From an uncultured Gammaproteobacteria bacterium (GTDB lineage Bacteria; Pseudomonadota; Gammaproteobacteria; Eutrophobiales; Eutrophobiaceae), in contig CATOTD010000003.1 of assembly GCA_951812995.1 (NCBI GenBank), forward strand, positions 88,825 through 152,824: a DNA stretch of 64,000 bases. Direction: 5' to 3'. A program made the position numbers and the translations under genes. Numbering within the stretch: the stretch's first letter is position 1; every line of letters begins with the position of its first letter. The notes beneath the pieces are model-generated. The model saw only the letters and a program-made list of their open reading frames with translations. It was not told the DNA's origin and searched no databases. This document shows, piece by piece, positions 58,511 through 64,000 of the stretch.

Positions 58511-59809
58511 GGAAACCTCTAAAAACCGTACATTTTGTGGTACGGTCTGATTCACTTGATGTGGGAGGATTTTGTTTATGCACGCACCTGGATTGTTTGA
58601 TTTGACGGATCATTTGGCGCGGCTTTCGGCGATGGGAGATCCGCTTGAGGTTTTGGAGCGGCACGTTGATTTCGAAGTGTTTCGCCCAGTTCTTGTTGAA
58701 GCGCTTGGCTATGGGGAACGTCCCAAAGGTGGTCGCCCACCCTATGATGCCGTTGTGATGTTCAAGGTGCTGGTGTTGGCCTTGATGCACAATCTGAGCG
58801 ATGAGCGGATGGAGTTTCTCATTCGTGACCGTTTCAGTTGGCTACGGTTCCTGGGATTTCAAATCGGGGAGCCGACACCTGATCAGAAGACGATCTGGCT
58901 TTTCAGAGAGAAGCTGACCTAGGCGGGTGTCTTCAAGGCCCTGTTTGCCGCGTTTGAAGCTCAGCTCTGCGCGCGGGGATACAAACCGACCGGCGGTCAG
59001 ATTGTGGATGCCACGTTGGTCTTTGCCCCGCGCCAGCGGATGACGAAAGAAGAGAAAGCGCGCGCCAAGGCAGGTGAGGCCGCGTCTGACATCTGGCCCG
59101 ATGATCTGTCCAAGGCAGCGCAGAAAGACACCGATGCGCGTTGGACGGTCAAGTATTCAAAGGCCAAGACGACCAAGGAGGGCGAGGAGGATACTGGCCT
59201 TGTCGATATTTCGGTTCCGCACTTTGGGTACAAGAACCACGTGTCCATTGACCGCAAATGGCGCTTCATCCGGGGTGAGACTGGCACGAATGCGGCTCGC
59301 TACGACGGGCATGAACGCTCCTCGGTTCTGGACGAGACAAACAGCTCGAAGGCGGTTTGGGCCGATACCGGGTACCGCTCGGCCAGGAATGAGGCTTGGC
59401 TGAAGGCGCAAGGGTACCGCTCACACATTCACCGCAAGAAGCCACGCGGCAAACCCATGGCCAGGCATATTCGCCGGGGCAACGCGACACGCTCCGCCAT
59501 CCGCGCCTGTGTTCGGCTACGAGAAAGGGCCCATGGCTCTGACCATCCGCTCAATCGGCCAAACCCGTGCGAAGGCCCGCATGACCATGGCCAACCTGAG
59601 CTACAACTTCCGCCGTCTCATCTTCCACGAGCGACGACAGGCCACAGCCTGACTCCGCCCAAATTCCGGAAATACCCGCCCTGGCAGACCCAAACAGCGC
59701 AACACAACCTCAAATACCACCGACCTTGACCTTCACACCCGCTATGCGGGTGAGATCGAGCGAAACTCGCTTCGTCCTCGTCCCAAAAACCAAGTTGTTC
59801 GAGGTTTCC
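58511..59809 (+). mobile_element. IS5-family-like element, copy 3 (1299 bp)
   Basis: Same length as copies 1 and 2 but opposite orientation. Perfect 4-bp duplication ATCT (58507-58510 and 59810-59813). Ends ggaaacctctaaaaac and (complement) ggaaacctcgaacaac match at 14 of 16 positions, better than the other copies. The last 55 or so bases before the right end differ strongly from copies 1 and 2 although total length is unchanged. Confidence 0.92.
58578..59652 (+). pseudogene. IS5-family transposase, copy 3 (amber stop, frameshift)
   Basis: Same layout as the other copies. TAG after FREKLT, as in copy 1. Asp motifs IVDATLVFAP and WADTGYRS present; the catalytic-Glu segment is missing and the final VFGYEKGPM...RRQATA text lies in another frame, ending at the TGA at 59650. 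GGAGG before the ATG is preserved. Confidence 0.88.
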
Positions 59810-59894
59810 ATCTGCGTGAGTATCGGATACTTAGGGAGGAGAGGGAGATATTAAAAAAAGCCACCCAGTTCTTTGTGAGTCTAAAGCCGTGGGG

Positions 59895-60469
59895 TTTAGG
59901 TTTGTTGAAGAACATAGGGGGCATTTTTCGGTGACACGGTGAACAGCGAACATAAGTTCGCCACGGTATCGAATTTACTGAAGCGAGACTTCACAGCGGA
60001 GTTCCCGAACCAGAAGTAGGCGGGGGACATAAGCTACATCTGGACTTCGGTGGTTATATCTGTCGGTAATGCTTGATTTGTATTAAAGGCGAGTGATTGG
60101 CTGGAAGGTGAGTTGACCATCAGGGCCTTGCAGATGGCGATTACATTACTCTCAGGACACCATCAAAGGGGAGTATTCATCATACGGACAGGGGTAGTCA
60201 GTACTGTGCGTATAATTATCAGCGGATATTGTGTGAGCATGGCTTGCAGATGTCTATGAGTAGCAAAGGGGATTGTTATGATAATGTTGTTGTTGAGTCT
60301 TTCTTCAAGACGATGCAGGCCGAGCTTATATGGTGGCAGGACTGGAAAACCCGCCGACAAGCCGAGACGTGGATATGCCAGTACATCAATGGTTTTACAA
60401 CTTAACATCGAATGCATTTGGCACTGGGTTGTAAAAGCCCCGTTGCCTTCGAGAGAAGAACGGGGTTAA
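59895..60469 (+). pseudogene. IS3-family orfB remnant
   Basis: RFVEEHRGHFSVTR (OrfB start), then after a gap SEHKFATVSNLLKRDFTAEF and NQK-stop-AGDISYI (relatives have NQxWxGDITYI, so Trp became TAG), later HHSDRGSQY-like text in a shifted frame, GDCYDNVVVESFFKTMQAEL with the catalytic Glu, and a C-terminal part with another stop. Several frames and stops make it clearly dead. Confidence 0.8.
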
Positions 60470-60557
60470 AATGAGAGTTCCATACTCAGAGATAGTCCCA
60501 AAAACTGTGTAACTGCTTATCATTGATTATTGCCCTGAAGGGGCTGAGGATAAGCAC

Positions 60558-61740
60558 ATGCAACCCGAAGCAATCAAGTCACTGGCACGTGAAACTGCCA
60601 GGGGCATCAAAACCGAAGAAGACCTGTATACGTTCCGTCAGGCATTGACCAGGGTAACCATTGAGGCAGCACTGAATGCCGAGCTTGATGAACACCTTGG
60701 CTATGCCAGACATGAGTAGGCAGGAAAGTCCAATAACCGCAATGGTCGCAGTCATAAAATGCTGTGCACTGAAGAGGGCGCATTCGAGCTGGAAACACCC
60801 CGCGACAGAAAGGGTAGCTTGGTGCCAGCAATGGTCAAAAAGCACCCATCTCGCTACACCGGTATGGATGACAAGATTCTCAGTCTCTATGCCAAAGGCA
60901 ATACCACCTGTGACATTGTCGCGCTGTTTCAGGAAATGTAGGGCGTGGCGGTCTCAACCAGTCTGCTCTCGCGCGTGACAGCAAAGGTGATTGCGTGGCA
61001 ATCGGCCACTGGTGCTGATATACCCCAGCGCATACCTTGACTGCATAGTCGTTAAAATCCGCCAGGACAAGAAAGTCATCAACAAGGCTGTCTATCTGGC
61101 ACTGGGCGTGAACCTGGACGGGCACAAAGCGCTTTTAGGGCTGTGGCTGTCAGAGCACGAAGGTGCCAAGTTCTGGCTCAATGTCTTGACCGAACTTCAT
61201 AACCGCGGTGTACGAGACATCCTGATTGCCTGTGTTGACGGGCTCAAGGAGTCTATCGGTGACTTCTACCCTGAAGCTGGCTGGCAGCGTTGTATTGTGC
61301 ACTTCTACCGCAACGTCTTCAGTCATGTGCCTCGTGGTCGTGTCAAAGAAGTCTCTCGCATGTTGCAGGCTATCCATGCATCTGAATATCTGGAATCTGC
61401 CAGGCATAAGGCCACGGAGGTCGAGAAGAAACTCAGGGACATGAAGTTATCGAGTGTAGCGGATTGGCTGGGTAGTGCATGGAAGAGACCCTGACGTATT
61501 ATCGGTTCCCAGCAGAGCACTGGATTCGCATTCGGACTAACAATCCTTTGGAGAGGATCATCCGAGAAATCAGGCGGCGAACACGAGTAGTGTGTGCATT
61601 CCCGGATGGCAACTCGGCGTTGATGCTTTGTGCGGCAAGGCTTAGACACATCGCGGGGAGCTAGTGGGGAACGCGGACATATCTGAACATGGATTTGCTC
61701 CAAGAGATAGATAAAGAAAAGGACTTTCAGGTAGCGTAAC
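60558..61740 (+). pseudogene. IS256-family transposase, decayed copy A
   Basis: MQPEAIKSLARETARGIKTE, FRQALTRVTIEAALNAELDE then TAG; NRNGRSHKM and FELETPRDRKGSLVP; another TAG after FQEM; then KVINKAVYLALGVNLDGHKA, VRDILIACVDGLKES (Asp), RCIVHFYRNVFSHVP, and RTNNPLERIIREIRRRTRVV (Glu region), with a last TAG before WGTRTYLNMDLLQE. At least three stops and one or more frameshifts. The left end is near agtcccaaaaactgtgtaac at about 60497. Confidence 0.85.
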
Positions 61741-61989
61741 AACCAGATTTAAGGGAAAGCCAAATCAGAAAGTGCGAAAGATTATTGACACTACCAAAGG
61801 CGATGATGTTTTCGATATTGAGCAAAACATCGCCCACCTCCCAACTGGCACCAGTAGCCTCCCTATTCTGGCTCAAGATTACGAACACGCCTTGGCTTGC
61901 GTCGAATATTGATGCGGGGGCACCAGTATAACTCATGGTATCAATGCCTGCGCCGCCGTCAAGGGTGTCATGAGTTATAACCGAATCTG
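61727..61989 (-). pseudogene. RTX/hemolysin-type calcium-binding fragment
   Basis: On the minus strand: HDTLDGGAGIDTMSYTGAPA, then VGDVLLNIENIIAFGS. The GGAGxD nonapeptide and the NIENI block are hallmarks of RTX secreted proteins. Both ends are cut, by IS256 copy B upstream and copy A downstream, so only one module remains. It shows that an RTX gene once stood here. Confidence 0.65.
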
Positions 61990-63340
61990 GTGTCTGAATA
62001 AATTTGAAGTATGCGGCGTGCCTTGCTGGAATCGGTTTTGTCTAGCAATCGAAAGTAACAAGAGGAGCACGCCACACATGACAAAAGATACTGTGATTAA
62101 TCTGGGTACACCAGAGGATATTGACCCGTTGACTGAATTGCTACGTAGCGGTGCCAAACAGCTGATAACAGAAGCGATTCAGGCGGAGTTGGCCGAGTTG
62201 ATGGCAAGTTTTGATAATCAGAAAACGAGTGAAGGCAGACAGCGTGTTGTGCGCAATGGCTATCACCCAGAACGAGAAGTATTGACCGGTGTTGGCAAAG
62301 TACCAGTGTCGGTGCCAAAGATCCGTAGCCGAGAAGGCGAGCCTGAGAGCTTCCAATCGTTAATAGTGCCTCCTTACATCCGGCGTACAGCGACCCTGGA
62401 CGCGGCGATTCCCTGGCTTTATTTGCAGGGTGTTTCGAGTGGTCAGATGCAGAGCGCCCTGGAAGTGATTGTCGGGCCTGATGCCAAGGGCTTATCCGCC
62501 AATGCAGTTGGTCGCCTGAAACGTCAGTGGGAATCAGAGTACAAAACCTGGAGTACACGTTCAGTGACTGACGAATGGGTCTATATCTGGGCTGATGGCA
62601 TCTACAGTGGTCTTCGAGGTGACGATGGTTGATTGTGTTGTCTGGTCATCATTGGCGTGAACAGCCGCGGTCAGAAGCACTTCCTGGCAATTAAGGATGG
62701 TGTCAGGGAATCGAAGCAGAGCTGGTGAGAAGTCTTGTTGTCGTTGAAACAGCGAGGTTTAAACCAACCACCGAAGCTGGCGATTGGCGACGGTGCTCTG
62801 GGATTCTGGGTAGCATTGGAAGAAGTCTATCCTGAGACAACAGCACAACGCTACTGGATGCATAAGACCGGTAATGTACTGAACTATCTGCCGAAGTCTG
62901 TCCAGGAGAAAGCGAAACAAGGGCTACATGACATTTGGATGGCAGAGGGGCGCACTGATGCAGAGAAGGCATTTGATGCATTTGAGGAACGTTTTGGGGC
63001 GAAGTATCCGAAGGCAGTGGCCATGCTTATCGAAAGACCGTGATGCGTTGCTGGCATTTTATGACTTTCCAGCAGAGCACTGGACCCACATCAGGACAAC
63101 GAATGTCACCCCGTCGAGTTTTGCCACAATCCGGCACAGGACACGGCAAGCGAAAGGTTGTATCACACGAATAACGATGCTGACGATGATCTACAAGATG
63201 GGATTATGCGCAGAAGATTCCTGGCGCAAACTGCGAGGCTTCAGACACCTGGCCAAGGTGATTGGAGGCGTGAAGCTTAAAGATGGAATCGAAGTAACTG
63301 AGAACGACAAGGCAACCGCATGATTAACTTGTCAGACACT
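61990..63340 (+). mobile_element. IS256-family element, copy B (about 1351 bp)
   Basis: Short inverted repeat gtgtctga at the left and its complement tcagacac at the right enclose one transposase remnant; the size is right for the family. No target duplication was found. Confidence 0.65.
62078..63323 (+). pseudogene. IS256-family transposase, decayed copy B
   Basis: TKDTVINLGTPEDIDPLTEL, LITEAIQAELAELMASFDNQ, RNGYHPEREVLTGVGKVPVS, then VYIWADGIYSGLRGDDG (first Asp). A frameshift near 62630 and a TGA (relatives SWREVLLDLK) follow; LAIGDGALGFWVALEEVYPE carries the second Asp; a last shift at IERP/KDRDALLAFYDFPAEHW, after which the sequence runs to GVKLKDGIEVTENDKATA. It differs from copy A at sequence level, so they are two elements, not a duplication. 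Confidence 0.85.
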
Positions 63341-63455
63341 ACTTTTGACAATAGCTCGTAGCACGCCCAGCGGCGGTGTATTATTTATCGAATTTGTATT
63401 GTTTGTGGCCTATCCGCATTGCCACCAGTCTTGTATCGTGACAGCCTGGCGTTGT

Positions 63456-63989
63456 TTATGCGGGATTTTCGCTTGGGGTGAGTTGATCGATGTCGCTGAT
63501 TTCTTTGCCTAGCTCTTTAAGTTTATAATCGCGCAGTTTAATAGCGACCGCGTGCATCATATTAAGCACGTCAACACCTTCGTCGAAAGCAAGTTTTTCG
63601 ATGACATTTCTTTCTTCCATACTCAAGTCATCTATAAGATTTGATTGACCGTAATCAAAACATTTTTCCTGAATAGTATATTCATTCATGTCTTTCGTTA
63701 CTGCAACATTCGATGCATATTTTTCCACTAAGGCATCAGCATTTGATTTTTCAGCTAGTTTAAGTTCAAATTCAGTTAGTCGTCTAGGGCTACGAGATGC
63801 GCTGATTGGTCGATCAATAAAATATTCCAATATTTTATCTAGCTTGCCATCAACAGATGAAACTATTTTATCTAAACCCCGCACGTCCGCTTTTAATGCA
63901 GAAACATCTGTTTTTAATGTGGTGACATCGTTTTGTAAATCAAACACTTGATCTTTAATGAATAATTTTAAACCCTCAAGCCATTTCAT
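63456..63989 (-). CDS. Hypothetical coiled-coil protein, 177 residues
   Basis: Unrecognised. Residues about 10-55 are a clear heptad coiled coil (VFDLQNDVTTLKTDVSALKA, VRGLDKIVSSVDGKLDKILE). The C-terminal half is helical and acidic (MEERNVIEKLAFDEGVDVLN, KLKELGKEISDIDQL). No signal peptide or membrane helix. A GAGG site lies just before the ATG. It appears intact despite the surrounding debris. Confidence 0.65.
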   Translation of the reverse strand: MKWLEGLKLFIKDQVFDLQNDVTTLKTDVSALKADVRGLDKIVSSVDGKLDKILEYFIDRPISASRSPRRLTEFELKLAEKSNADALVEKYASNVAVTKDMNEYTIQEKCFDYGQSNLIDDLSMEERNVIEKLAFDEGVDVLNMMHAVAIKLRDYKLKELGKEISDIDQLTPSENPA

Positions 63990-64000
63990 AAAGCCACCTC

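Larger units (their letters stand above)
58305..59935 (+). pseudogene. IS3-family orfA interrupted by IS5 copy 3
   Basis: AAGGAG precedes the ATG. GTIRTVRTDAFRQDAVRIAL and CRQVAEDLGVGLSRLNKWIV form the helix-turn-helix of an IS3 OrfA. At the codons for ENNRHL the IS5-like copy is inserted with ATCT duplicated; removing it restores the frame REYRILREEREILKKATQFF, the expected leucine-zipper end. The gene then runs on past the usual OrfA end to a TGA. Confidence 0.85.

Noticed and set aside
58578..62900. TAG recoding (suppression) in transposase genes
   Set aside because: Several in-frame TAG codons occur, but by comparison with relatives or other copies they replace different residues (Gln in IS5, Trp in IS3 orfB, apparently Tyr in IS256), and they coexist with TGA stops and frameshifts. 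tonB ends in TAG normally. Ordinary nonsense decay explains it.

Overview
The window reads as a moderately AT-rich gammaproteobacterial chromosome. The main evidence is gene order: tolQRAB-pal-cpoB-queE-queC; gshB-tonB-yqgE-ruvX; rho-trxA divergent from rhlB; lptM-lysA; ffh-ypjD-corB; and a long minus-strand run in transcription order mutL-miaA-hfq-hflX-hflK-hflC-DUF2065-hisZ-purA ... tRNA-Leu-rnr-rlmB-rpsF-rpsR-DUF2232-rplI-dnaB-alr-radA. These are conserved gammaproteobacterial neighbourhoods. A type II (eukaryote-like) glutamine synthetase is less usual there. I cannot assign a genus.

Layout: 1-6250 Tol-Pal envelope machine plus two queuosine/7-deazaguanine genes. 6265-15284 is an accessory block lying inside what looks like one degenerate pentanucleotide repeat array; two same-orientation 1299-bp IS5-like elements bound a broken, defence-like pair (a giant GHKL-ATPase/NOV_C protein and a NERD-domain nuclease remnant). 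15378-18440 is gshB-tonB-yqgE-ruvX. 18461-21522 is an AT-rich accessory patch with an IS1595-type element that carries a broken HsdR-N-like nuclease passenger and interrupts an unknown gene. 21860-42835 is backbone (transcription termination, redox, SRP, lysine and glutamine synthesis, replication, ribosomal proteins, RNA decay, tRNA-Leu-CAG). 42870-48671 is inserted between tRNA-Leu/rnr and purA: a repeat array, a frameshifted IS5-family element, a toxin-antitoxin pair and a trifunctional lysophospholipid transporter/acyltransferase/acyl-ACP synthetase. 48781-57970 is the purA-to-mutL block. 58025-63989 is an insertion-sequence graveyard: repeat array, IS3-family remnant split by a third IS5-like copy, two decayed IS256-family elements around an RTX-type fragment, and a coiled-coil hypothetical gene.

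How the parts work together: Tol-Pal and CpoB couple outer-membrane constriction to division; QueE and QueC act in preQ0 synthesis; HflK/HflC modulate FtsH, while HflX, Hfq, MiaA and RNase R act on ribosomes and RNA; RpsF, RpsR, RplI, DnaB, Alr and RadA form the usual translation/replication run.

The two least ordinary signals are (1) a family of degenerate 5-bp-period arrays (consensus roughly YYRRC) at four spacer positions, three of them with a shared boundary motif, and (2) the IS5-bounded GHKL-NOV_C/NERD island, whose ATPase gene lost a short segment including its second glycine motif. All three IS5-like copies also lack the segment that should hold the catalytic glutamate, so they could only have been dispersed in trans or by recombination after the loss. 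All functional calls rest on reading motifs and order by eye; no database search was run.
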